A DNA stretch of 14,858 nt from Nitrospirota bacterium (GTDB lineage Bacteria; Nitrospirota; JACRHJ01). Within the stretch, counting starts at the first letter, position 1; each line of letters opens with the position of its first letter. Location: the NCBI GenBank assembly GCA_027328825.1, contig DAHWTK010000033.1, forward strand, positions 1-14,858, written 5' to 3'. Of this stretch, positions 1-6,838 are shown one piece after another. Below the pieces are notes generated by a model. That model searched no databases and had not been told where the DNA came from. It saw only the letters and a program-made list of their open reading frames with translations. The position numbers and the translations under genes are program-made.

Positions 1-127
1 AGCAGGTAAAGCCGTCCAGATCGACAATATCTATCTCCATCCGCTCCGCGACCAGTCTTGCGGCCTTTTCCTGAAAGGCGAAGCGGGCTGGTATGGTGCA
101 TCCCCAGAAAAAAACGTAGCTTTGCAT
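1..127 (-). CDS. Heterodisulfide reductase subunit B-like protein, N-terminal fragment
   Basis: The 42 visible N-terminal residues start MQSYVFFWGCTIPAR and run off the left edge. The G-C-T-I-P-A-R stretch right after a short hydrophobic strand is typical of the first cysteine-rich (CCG) domain of HdrB-like proteins, which in methanogens and sulfate reducers reduce disulfides or pass electrons through an unusual iron-sulfur cluster. The ATG at 127 has a good Shine-Dalgarno (AAAGGAG, about 6 nt upstream) and a promoter at 155-183, so the start is secure. The rest of the gene, including the CX31-39CCX35-36CXXC signature that would prove the family, is outside the window. It is divergent from the membrane-protein pair that begins at 314. 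Family call likely; exact subunit or partner unknown. Confidence 0.72.
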   Translation of the reverse strand, partial: MQSYVFFWGCTIPARFAFQEKAARLVAERMEIDIVDLDGFTC

Positions 128-154
128 AAAAAACTCCTTTAGAGGCGGATATTG

Positions 155-183
155 ATGCTATAAAAACGCGCATTTAATGTCAA
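155..183 (-). promoter_or_regulatory. Sigma-70-type promoter for the hdrB-like gene
   Basis: On the minus strand TTGACA (183-178) is followed after 17 nt by TAGCAT (160-155), a perfect -35 and a 4/6 -10. The predicted start of transcription near 148 leaves a leader of about 20 nt holding the AAAGGAG ribosome site. Confidence 0.72.
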
Positions 184-297
184 GGGTTTTTTCCGGAATA
201 CGGAATGTTTTAATATCAGGAATTATAACTGGTATCAAAGCCTTAGTCCAGAAGAATTAATTTTGTTTAATGATTTTAAAATCAATACAAAAAGGGT

Positions 298-303
298 TAT
301 AAT
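298..303 (+). promoter_or_regulatory. Candidate -10 box (TATAAT) just ahead of the membrane-protein gene
   Basis: A perfect TATAAT lies 10 nt before the ATG at 314. The -35 region (about 275-280) is poor. If used, transcription would start about 2-4 nt before the ATG, giving an almost leaderless mRNA. This argues against the upstream in-frame TTG at 263 as the start, because it would lie outside the transcript. Confidence 0.4.
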
Positions 304-313
304 ATTCATAGTC

Positions 314-787
314 ATGGTGTTACTCATGGTGCTGAAAGACTTGAAATCCGCAATCCTGAAATCAACCGCGATTATCGCAATCGTCCTCGCCGATGCCGGC
401 AGCGCATGGGCCGTGCAGAGACACCCCGGCGACGAGGGTTTCGACGCCCACATGATGGCCCATCTCTTTCTTATAGCATCGATGCTCTATCTTTTTGTCG
501 TGCTCGGGAAGCCGTCCCTCAGGCTCTCCGGCTGGAAGCTGATCCGCCTCGCCGCTCTCTTTTTCCTGCTCTGGAACGTGGACGTCTCCATTACGCACAT
601 CACCGGACGGCTGATGGAGCCTAAAGGGCATTACCTGAAGGGTTCATGGCTGCTCGTGGAGGACCTGAAGACCGAGCTTTATTATGTTACCCGCCTGACG
701 GAGTATTTCTTCCTCGTGCCGGCCTTTCTTTTCATGGCCCTGGGCTTAAGGCGCCTGGAGACGGAACTGAAACGGGAGAAGGAATGA
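314..787 (+). CDS. Small multi-spanning membrane protein with paired histidines, unknown function
   Basis: I do not recognise a named family. From the ATG at 314 the protein has 157 residues. The N-terminus (MVLLMVLKDLK...SAWA) looks like a signal peptide or first membrane segment. Two or three hydrophobic helices follow, around residues 50-65, 75-93 and 129-145. An H-X3-H pair (H46, H50) sits where the first of these helices begins, and H95 sits at the end of the next, an arrangement that could bind heme or metal inside the membrane; that is inference. The end is charged (LRRLETELKREKE). Its stop overlaps the ATG of the next gene (ATGA), so the two are translated together and probably act together. 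Starts at 263 (TTG) or 326 (ATG) are also in frame; 326 would give the cleanest signal peptide. Confidence 0.62.
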   Translation: MVLLMVLKDLKSAILKSTAIIAIVLADAGSAWAVQRHPGDEGFDAHMMAHLFLIASMLYLFVVLGKPSLRLSGWKLIRLAALFFLLWNVDVSITHITGRLMEPKGHYLKGSWLLVEDLKTELYYVTRLTEYFFLVPAFLFMALGLRRLETELKREKE

Positions 788-1863
788 CGAGCCTCGAACC
801 TATATGGACTATAGACATAGTCTCGAATCTCCTGCTCGTGGCGATATCCGCATACATGCTCTCCGAGGTTGGCAGGATACGCGCGCTCAGGCCGCATGCG
901 CCACTCTGGATGTACCTGTACTGGCAGGTCGTTGCGCTTGCGGTCTTCGCCCTTTCCCATTCTGTCGCGCATATAGTCCAGCATATCCTCTCCGAGATAG
1001 GAAAGGGCGAGATATGGGAATACTTGAGGCCATTTACCGGCGCGATTAACACACTGACATTCGTTGTCATCGGCCTGCTGGCGTTCCTGTACCGGGACCT
1101 GGAGTATGTAAGCGAGCGGTTCGGCACGCTTGCCGAGGCGAAAAAAGAGCTCGAGCAGTCGATGATGATGCTCAGAGAGTCCTCCAGGCAGATGGAACAC
1201 GACGCAGAGGAGATATTCCAGAAAAACCGGGAGCTTTCCACTCTTTACAAGATTGCCGTTGAGATAGGCAGGTCGCTTGAGATAGACAAGGTCATGTCCG
1301 CTACGATAAGGGAGGTAAAAGACCTCGTACGCGCGGATTTCCTGTGCATTTATTTGCTGAAGGGAGACAATATCGTCATTCAGGTAAGCGAAGGGCTATC
1401 GGAAACCGTCCTCAAAAAAACATCGAGCAGGAGCGCTCAGGAGCCGTGGATAAAAAGAGAACTGATGAACGGCAGGATGTTCTTTACGCAGGAGCGATCG
1501 TCCGAAAAGTCCGGCAGAATAGACTCGGGCCTTAAGAGCGCCGGAATGCAGGCGTGGTCGGCCATACCGCTCATGGCCAAGGGCAAGTTCGTCGGCGCGC
1601 TCGCGGTCGGTTCGAGGAATTACGACGGAATAGACCAGCGCCAGATAAACACGCTTATGACGATAGGCAGGTATGTCGGGATTGTCATAGAGAACTCCAT
1701 GCTCTACGGGGAGCTGAAGCAGAAGGTGGAAGACCTGGAGCGTTTTTCAAAGTTCTCAGTCGGCAGGGAGATGCGCATTCTCGAGATAAAGGAGGAACTG
1801 AAAAACCTCAACGCCAGATGCCGTCCATTATTCGAGCCGAAAGAGAACGCGTCGGATAAGTGA
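784..1863 (+). CDS. Membrane-anchored GAF-domain sensor protein without a kinase domain
   Basis: The protein has 359 residues. Three hydrophobic helices lie near residues 9-29, 42-68 and 85-104, followed by a charged coiled coil (about 106-155), a GAF domain (about 155-305) and a short C-terminal coiled coil. The second helix carries three histidines spaced by four (H59, H63, H67), which would line up on one face. The tail (LERFSKFSVGREMRILEIKEEL) resembles the linker that usually joins a sensor domain to a histidine-kinase HisKA domain, yet the protein stops 20 residues later with no HisKA or ATPase domain. It is translationally coupled to the upstream membrane protein (ATGA overlap at 784; GGGAGAAGG ribosome site). 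GAF domains bind small molecules or cofactors; the ligand cannot be told. It may pass its signal to a separate kinase, perhaps the one encoded convergently 83 nt away. An upstream start at 646 would overlap the neighbouring gene by 141 nt and is unlikely. Confidence 0.78.
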   Translation: MTSLEPIWTIDIVSNLLLVAISAYMLSEVGRIRALRPHAPLWMYLYWQVVALAVFALSHSVAHIVQHILSEIGKGEIWEYLRPFTGAINTLTFVVIGLLAFLYRDLEYVSERFGTLAEAKKELEQSMMMLRESSRQMEHDAEEIFQKNRELSTLYKIAVEIGRSLEIDKVMSATIREVKDLVRADFLCIYLLKGDNIVIQVSEGLSETVLKKTSSRSAQEPWIKRELMNGRMFFTQERSSEKSGRIDSGLKSAGMQAWSAIPLMAKGKFVGALAVGSRNYDGIDQRQINTLMTIGRYVGIVIENSMLYGELKQKVEDLERFSKFSVGREMRILEIKEELKNLNARCRPLFEPKENASDK

Positions 1864-1946
1864 AATCGTTTCCTGATCTCCCAGAAGACTTCCTCGCCGA
1901 CTTTTATCTGTAAAGTTATGTTACGCGAAACAGGAATCGGCAACCG

Positions 1947-3107
1947 CTATCTGTATACCGGCAGGTAAACCGTGAAGGTCGTGCCCCTGCCGGGGACGCT
2001 CTCAACCTTTATCGTCCCGCCGTGCTCCTCGATGGTCTTCAGCGCAATCGCGAGGCCCAGGCCAAGTCCGCCGCCCTTTGAGGAATAGAAAGGGTTGAAT
2101 ATGTCCTTCAGGGCGCCGGGCTCGATGCCCGTCCCGGTGTCTGAGACGGTGACGGCGAGCATTGTCTTCTTGCCCTTCTCGGTCTTTATGCTGGAATAGA
2201 GAAAATCCGACGGGATGCCGGTTCCGAGCGTGAGTACGCCGCCCTGGGACATTGCCTCGACGGCGTTCTTTATGAGGTTTAAAAACACTCCCTGCAGGGT
2301 ATTTTCGTCGCCTTCTATCTCCGGGACGGACGGGTCGTACTCCCGCTTTATCCTGAGCTTCAGCTTTTTTATGTCGGGTGCGAGCAGGGTCAGGGATTCG
2401 TCGAGAATACTATGGAGGTTCAGCTTCGCAGTCTTGGGCAACCCCGGGCGGGACAGGCCCCGAAGCGACTCGAGTATCCCCGTAAGCCGGTCCACCTGTC
2501 TTATAATCACGCGCAGATATTCGGAAAGGGACTCCTCCATCGGCAGGCCGTTTATCTCTTCCATGAGGAGCTGAGAGGCGCCTTTGATGCCGCCGAGAGG
2601 GTTCCTGAGCTCGTGCGCTACGGACGCCGCCATTGTGCCCAGGTATGCAAGGCGCTCGGACTTCTTTATGGCCTCCTCGAGCTCCCTCAGGCGCGAGGCC
2701 TCACGAAGCGAGAGCGCAACTCCAAGCGTCTGCCCGTCCGGCCCTTCGATTGGCGAGGCGGAGGCCTCTACCGGGATGCCGGTCGCGTCCGGCCTTACGA
2801 ACTCCGTCGTAAAACCAGTATGCGGCCTGCCGGAGGCGAGCGTGCGCATGACAAGTTCGGCCAGCCCACGGTTGCCCCTGTCGAAGGCCTCCATTGCCGT
2901 CCTGCCGATTGCCTCCGCGGACAGCATGGCGAGCTCGTGGGCTGCGCGGTTCGCGCTTATAAGCCTCAGATTGTCGTCGAATATTATTACGCCTTCAGGG
3001 ATTGCATAAAGTATTTCCTCGTAATATTCCCTGCTCCCGGTCCTGGGCAGGGCTGAGGACTGTTTACCGGCGGCGACTTCTCTTTGCGTTTTACGGGTCT
3101 TCGGCAT
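1947..3107 (-). CDS. Soluble PAS-domain sensor histidine kinase (NtrB-like)
   Basis: The 386-residue protein has a PAS domain at about 28-136, then a HisKA dimerisation domain with the phospho-acceptor H165 in AHELRNPLGG, and a GHKL ATPase domain with N box (NLIKNAVEA, N281), G1 (SDTGTGI, about 322-328) and G2 (KGGGLGLGLAI, 344-354). No membrane helix is present, so it should be cytoplasmic. The H-E-L-R-N-P-L motif is the type found in NtrB-like kinases, which usually pair with sigma-54-dependent regulators, but no response regulator is in this window. The ATG at 3107 shares one base with the stop of the HAD gene (TAATG); no Shine-Dalgarno is present, so translation is probably coupled. A longer frame reaching 3194 would overlap the HAD gene and was not chosen. 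Confidence 0.9.
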   Translation of the reverse strand: MPKTRKTQREVAAGKQSSALPRTGSREYYEEILYAIPEGVIIFDDNLRLISANRAAHELAMLSAEAIGRTAMEAFDRGNRGLAELVMRTLASGRPHTGFTTEFVRPDATGIPVEASASPIEGPDGQTLGVALSLREASRLRELEEAIKKSERLAYLGTMAASVAHELRNPLGGIKGASQLLMEEINGLPMEESLSEYLRVIIRQVDRLTGILESLRGLSRPGLPKTAKLNLHSILDESLTLLAPDIKKLKLRIKREYDPSVPEIEGDENTLQGVFLNLIKNAVEAMSQGGVLTLGTGIPSDFLYSSIKTEKGKKTMLAVTVSDTGTGIEPGALKDIFNPFYSSKGGGLGLGLAIALKTIEEHGGTIKVESVPGRGTTFTVYLPVYR

Positions 3108-3790
3108 TATAGCAGGAGGGCTTCCAGGTTTCCGAAATGTTCGACGGTTATTATATGCTCGGATGGCGGAAGGGCGGTGTGTTCGTGCTGCCATGTCATG
3201 GAAAAAGGGATAAAGACGGAGCGCACACCGTTTTCCACTGCGGGGAGTATGTCCGAACGGGGCGAATCCCCTATCATCCAGGTCTCGCTCGCCTTGAGCC
3301 CCAATTCTTCCAGCACGCCACGGAATGAATCCCTGTCTTTCTCCGGCACGACCCGGACGTGGTGGAAATACTCCCTGAGCGGGGATTTTTCAATCTTGCC
3401 AAGCTGCTCTTCCTCGTTGCCCTTCGTATACATCACCATCTTGTACCTGTCTGCGAGCTTCGGCACGGTCTCTTCCACGCCGGGAAGGAGGCATACCGGG
3501 TGATGGAATACGCCCTCGCCTATCTGCTCGATTATTTGCAGGATTTCATCGTCCGGCTCAGGCTCCAGAAGGCGGTATACGTCCGCCATGGACATCGCCT
3601 GGCTCCTTGCGCCGTAGCCGTAGCGCGGGACGTTCTCCATCTCCAGCCGGAGCAGCAGGCTGTTGGCTCGCTCGCGGGAATAGCCGCGCGCCTCCATCAG
3701 GGACACGAACTTCTCGTGCGCGTCCAGGAAAAAACGGTTATTCTCCCAGAGCGTGTCGTCGCAGTCGATTATGAGGTTCTTGGGGAACAT
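3107..3790 (-). CDS. HAD-superfamily hydrolase (phosphatase-like)
   Basis: The 227-residue protein shows the HAD motifs in order: motif I DCDDTLW (nucleophile D9, acid/base D11), motif II with T122 in MYTKGN, motif III with a lysine around K151, and motif IV GDSPRSD (D175, D180). An alpha-helical cap fits between motifs I and II. It probably removes phosphate from a small metabolite; the substrate cannot be read from the sequence. The ATG at 3790 places motif I at the very N-terminus, as usual for the family, and is supported by a promoter whose -10 ends 7 nt before it. A TTG at 3826 would add 12 residues but lies inside that promoter's -35. It sits 49 nt after the HydG-like gene and overlaps the kinase gene by one base. 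Confidence 0.85.
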   Translation of the reverse strand: MFPKNLIIDCDDTLWENNRFFLDAHEKFVSLMEARGYSRERANSLLLRLEMENVPRYGYGARSQAMSMADVYRLLEPEPDDEILQIIEQIGEGVFHHPVCLLPGVEETVPKLADRYKMVMYTKGNEEEQLGKIEKSPLREYFHHVRVVPEKDRDSFRGVLEELGLKASETWMIGDSPRSDILPAVENGVRSVFIPFSMTWQHEHTALPPSEHIITVEHFGNLEALLL

Positions 3791-3797
3791 GCGTGGA

Positions 3798-3826
3798 ATT
3801 TTATCAGAGGGATAAAGGCAATACAA
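3798..3826 (-). promoter_or_regulatory. Candidate leaderless promoter for the HAD-hydrolase gene
   Basis: Minus strand: TTGTAT (3826-3821), 17-nt spacer, TAAAAT (3803-3798), then 7 nt to the ATG at 3790. The -10 matches 5/6 and the -35 3/6. No Shine-Dalgarno lies between the -10 and the ATG. The spacing nearly repeats that seen at thiF and tpiA. Confidence 0.5.
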
Positions 3827-3839
3827 GCTATTTGAGGAA

Positions 3840-5195
3840 TCAGTAGTGGACGTCCCGTTTCCCTTTCTCGACCATATCCAGCTTCTTTTTTACGTCTTCC
3901 TTCAGCGGGCCTTTAAATTCTTTCAGGAAGCGGTTCAGGGAAGTTTCCATAATCTCCCGGCCTTCGGGGCTTGCGTCGAGCAGATACTCCTTCAGAGACA
4001 ATAGCGCGTTCGCCGTGCAGAGTTCGTTCAAATTCCCCGACTGGGCGGTGTGGAGATAGCTGCTCCCCTGTCTTCCGCTCCTGTAGCAGGCGGTGCAGAG
4101 CGACGGCAGAAGCCCAATTTCGGCGATTACCTTCGCCATCTCAGGCAGCGGCCTTATGTCGCCCAGGTAGAACTGCGAGGTGTTCTTCTCCCGCTCGTCG
4201 TATCCGCCCGGTTCCGTGGACGATCCTGCCGAAATCTGCGACGCGCCGCAAAGGAGGCACTGCTCCCGGAGCTTCGCGGGTTCGCGCGTAGAGACAACGA
4301 CTCCCGCCTGCGGCACGGAGAGGCGGTAGACCGCGACGATCTTTTTGAAATCCTCGTCGCTCACGTGATAGGGGGCCGTTTGAATCTCCGCGCCCTCGGC
4401 GGGTTTGAGCCGCGGGACGGAGATGGTATGCGCGCATGCGCCGAATTTCGCCTCGAGGTGTTTTGAGTGCGCAATCGCGGCAAGGGCGTCGTAGTGGTAG
4501 TCCGACAGGCCCAATAGAGGGCCGATTCCCACATCCCCGAAACCGGCCTCAAGCGCCCTGTCCATGACCGACAGCCGGTAGAGGAAGTCTGCTTTTTTGC
4601 CGGTGGGGTGCAGGACCTTGTAGTTTTCCCTGTGATATGTCTCCTGGAAGCACTGGTATACACCGTAGCCCGCGGACTTCAGCCTCCTGAAGTCCTCCAC
4701 GGAAACAGGCGCGGAGTTCACGTGCAGAATCCGGACGTCGGTGCGTGAATAAATCTCTTCCGCTATTTTTATCAGGTAATCGATCCCGGAGTATCGCGGA
4801 TGCTCTCCCGCGACAAGTATTATCCTCTTGAAGCCGAGTGCCGTGAGTATCTTCGCCTGCCGCACGGCCTCATCTGGAGAGAGGGCCTTCCTGCGGGCGA
4901 TGGCGTTGGACTTCCTGAAGCCGCAGTACAGGCAGTCGTTCGAGCAGTAGTTGGAGAGATAAAGCGGGGCGAACAATACGACCCGCGGGCCGAACACGGC
5001 GGATTTCACCTCCGCCGCCTTTTCGTATATCGCGCGCAGGGCGCCCTCTTCTTCGACCATCAGGAGCTTCGCCGCGTCGGAAAGCGGAAGTCCTTTCAAC
5101 TCTCCAGCGCGGTAAAGTATGTCGTCAAGCTCTTGTAAAGACGGCGCTTTCGCATCCCCAAGGGCGTCCTCCACGTCACGCAGAAAATCTCTCAA
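3840..5195 (-). CDS. hydG: HydG/ThiH-family radical SAM tyrosine lyase, HydG-type
   Basis: The 451-residue protein carries the radical-SAM cluster motif CX3CX2C (C84, C88, C91 in NYCSNDCLYCGFR) and the C-terminal second-cluster motif CX2CX22C (C367, C370, C393, beginning LCTACYRSGR). That second motif is the hallmark of HydG, which cleaves tyrosine to p-cresol and dehydroglycine and then makes the CO and cyanide ligands of the [FeFe]-hydrogenase H-cluster; ThiH, which stops at dehydroglycine for thiazole synthesis, normally lacks it and is shorter (about 370-380 residues). The neighbour is thiF, not hydE or hydF, so a role in thiamine synthesis cannot be excluded. The start is uncertain: a TTG at 5195, preceded by AAGGGGGGG, 10 nt after the thiF stop, fits best; the open frame continues to 5273 inside thiF. 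Confidence 0.8.
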   Translation of the reverse strand: MRDFLRDVEDALGDAKAPSLQELDDILYRAGELKGLPLSDAAKLLMVEEEGALRAIYEKAAEVKSAVFGPRVVLFAPLYLSNYCSNDCLYCGFRKSNAIARRKALSPDEAVRQAKILTALGFKRIILVAGEHPRYSGIDYLIKIAEEIYSRTDVRILHVNSAPVSVEDFRRLKSAGYGVYQCFQETYHRENYKVLHPTGKKADFLYRLSVMDRALEAGFGDVGIGPLLGLSDYHYDALAAIAHSKHLEAKFGACAHTISVPRLKPAEGAEIQTAPYHVSDEDFKKIVAVYRLSVPQAGVVVSTREPAKLREQCLLCGASQISAGSSTEPGGYDEREKNTSQFYLGDIRPLPEMAKVIAEIGLLPSLCTACYRSGRQGSSYLHTAQSGNLNELCTANALLSLKEYLLDASPEGREIMETSLNRFLKEFKGPLKEDVKKKLDMVEKGKRDVHY

Positions 5196-5198
5196 CAG

Positions 5199-5207
5199 CC
5201 CCCCCTT
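5199..5207 (-). promoter_or_regulatory. Ribosome binding site (AAGGGGGGG) that decides the hydG TTG start
   Basis: The thiF stop codon TAA supplies the two A's, followed by seven G's and CTG before the TTG at 5195. It is the only purine-rich site near the N-terminus, since the next in-frame ATG lies 44 codons further in. The G7 run is also a possible slippage point, but it is outside the reading frames. Confidence 0.5.
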
Positions 5208-6015
5208 ACTCTCCCGGTTCGCCCAGCAGAATCCTAAGCACGCAGTTCGCCTGGTGGTGCGCCGCAATGCCAACCCTGGGCGCCATAAGCCCCATGCCTG
5301 TGGCGGCCTCGGTCTCCTGGTCTCCCACTATGAAATATTTCCCGAACGGCAGGGTCTTTATGGAGTTTGACGGCCCGTGCCCGGCAACCCCGGACGCCGT
5401 GACGACCGGCACGTCCGGACAGCGCTCGGCCATGGTGTTAAGGAGCATGGCCTTTGATTCCGCCTTGTCGAGGGCCTCGACAAGCGCGTTTACCCCGCCG
5501 AAATACTGCGGGATGTTCTGCCCGGTAAGGACTTCTCTGTGCGAGGATACTCTTACGTACGGATTTATCCTCCGTAAGTTTTCCTCCATGGCCTCCGTCT
5601 TGGGCTTGCCTATCTGGTCTATGAAATACTGCTGACGGTTCAGGTTGCTCGGCTCCACGATGTCGTAGTCCACAACCACCAGCTCGCCCACGCCGAGCCG
5701 CGCAAGCGCAACGGCCACGGCGGAACCCAGTCCTCCCAGGCCCGCAATCCCCACACGGGCCTTCTTCACCACAGCGTGTACGCCGGGCGTATGGCGCGCC
5801 ATCATCAGGGACTCAAGCTCCTCCCTCGATGGCATCGTCCCTTTCCTGATGAAGATAATATTATCCCCATCGTGCAGGACAGGGTTCTCCTGCGTCGGAA
5901 AACCGTTTAAAATCGTGAGGTCCGAGCCGGGCTTGAACCTGGCGCGGACCTCCATGAGCTTCGGCGGCTCGCTGAATTCGACGAAGCGCTCGTTAATGTT
6001 TATGCGGATAGCCAT
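5206..6015 (-). CDS. thiF: ThiF-family sulfur-carrier adenylyltransferase with N-terminal ThiS-like domain
   Basis: The 269-residue protein starts with a beta-grasp, ThiS-like domain (about 1-60: ...ILNGFPTQENPVLHDGDNI) that lacks a C-terminal Gly-Gly and so cannot itself be the sulfur carrier. The E1-like Rossmann domain follows, with GLGGLGS at 92-98, acidic D116/D118 and NLNRQQY (124-130) for ATP and adenylation. There is no CXXC pair for zinc, as in the shorter ThiF subfamily. Such enzymes adenylate the C-terminus of ThiS for thiazole formation. The partner ThiS, ThiG and ThiE genes are not in the window. A promoter at 6024-6052 reads straight into this gene; the ABC permease ends 40 nt upstream and the HydG-like gene begins 10 nt downstream. 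No Shine-Dalgarno precedes the ATG. Confidence 0.85.
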   Translation of the reverse strand: MAIRININERFVEFSEPPKLMEVRARFKPGSDLTILNGFPTQENPVLHDGDNIIFIRKGTMPSREELESLMMARHTPGVHAVVKKARVGIAGLGGLGSAVAVALARLGVGELVVVDYDIVEPSNLNRQQYFIDQIGKPKTEAMEENLRRINPYVRVSSHREVLTGQNIPQYFGGVNALVEALDKAESKAMLLNTMAERCPDVPVVTASGVAGHGPSNSIKTLPFGKYFIVGDQETEAATGMGLMAPRVGIAAHHQANCVLRILLGEPGE

Positions 6016-6023
6016 TTGATAAA

Positions 6024-6052
6024 ATTTTAAGGCAACGGCCCGCGGAAGTCAA
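6024..6052 (-). promoter_or_regulatory. Leaderless-type promoter for thiF
   Basis: Minus strand: TTGACT (6052-6047; 5/6), 17-nt spacer, TAAAAT (6029-6024; 5/6), then exactly 8 nt to the ATG at 6015. The expected transcription start is within 1-3 nt of the ATG. It fills the 40-nt gap after the ABC permease and should separate thiF-hydG expression from the ABC genes. Confidence 0.68.
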
Positions 6053-6055
6053 TCC

Positions 6056-6838
6056 TCAGGCGGCCCTTCTGAATGATAAATTAGCAAGGACGGCGGTTAC
6101 AACCAGAAAACCCGCCACGACAATAAAATCCGTAATAGCCGGATATTCAGGCCCCATCGTAGTCCCAGACGCGCCCGCCAGGAGTATGTTCTTTAGTCCG
6201 TCCACGCCGTAAGTCAAGGGGTTTGCGTATGCCATATCCCTCAGAACCGGCGGCATGAGCTTTACCGGATACATCGCCCCTGAAAGGAAGAACATCGGCA
6301 TGACGAGAAAATTCATGATTATGTTGAACCCTTCGTACGAGCTCATGCGCGACGCGACGAGTATCCCGAAACACGTAAGCGAAAAGGCGAGCATCCCCGA
6401 CGAAAGGAACAGCAGCAGGAACTGCGGGACGTTTATTCTTATCCCCAGCACCGGCACGAATATCAGGAGTATCAGCACCTGTAGCATGGAAATGGAAGTC
6501 CCGGCCATGGCCTTGCCGACCACCACGGAAAGCCTGGAGATTGGCGCCACGAGTATTTCCTTGAGGAAACCGAACTCTCTGTCCCAGACAATGGATATGG
6601 CGGAGAAGATGGACGCGAAGAGTATCGTCATGCCTATCATGCCGGGGAAGATGAACTGTATGTAGTTTACGCCTCCAACGGGCCTGACGAGCCTGCTCAT
6701 CCCGCCGCCCACGACGAAGAGCCACAGTATGGGCCTGGCCATCGTGCCCAATATGCGGCTCCGCTCCCGGATAAACTTCCGAAGCTCGCGGTAGGATATG
6801 ACGTATATCGCCTTGGTCTCGTGCGCGAGGTTCGCCAT
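6056..6838 (-). CDS. ABC-2 type transporter permease (DrrB/NodJ-like)
   Basis: The 260-residue protein has a polar amphipathic start (ELRKFIRERSRILG) and about six hydrophobic segments. The region FFLSGAMYPVKLMPP followed by ANPLTYGVDGLK is the typical ABC-2 signature of DrrB/NodJ-like permeases. It forms the membrane part of an exporter with the ATPase encoded just upstream. The ATG at 6838 shares one base with the ATPase stop (TGATG) and has GGAGGG 6 nt upstream, so coupling is clear; the TTG at 6841 is less likely. Exporters of this type move drugs, polysaccharides or lipids outward; the substrate is unknown. Confidence 0.9.
   Translation of the reverse strand: MANLAHETKAIYVISYRELRKFIRERSRILGTMARPILWLFVVGGGMSRLVRPVGGVNYIQFIFPGMIGMTILFASIFSAISIVWDREFGFLKEILVAPISRLSVVVGKAMAGTSISMLQVLILLIFVPVLGIRINVPQFLLLFLSSGMLAFSLTCFGILVASRMSSYEGFNIIMNFLVMPMFFLSGAMYPVKLMPPVLRDMAYANPLTYGVDGLKNILLAGASGTTMGPEYPAITDFIVVAGFLVVTAVLANLSFRRAA

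Noticed and set aside
263..313. Upstream TTG start for the small membrane protein
   Set aside because: It lacks a good ribosome site and lies upstream of a TATAAT that would start the transcript later.
646..783. Upstream extension of the GAF protein
   Set aside because: It overlaps the preceding membrane-protein gene by 141 nt, while the ATG at 784 has a ribosome site and the typical ATGA overlap.
1864..1946. Terminator between convergent genes
   Set aside because: The only pairing I find is a 5-bp stem without a T run, too weak to call.
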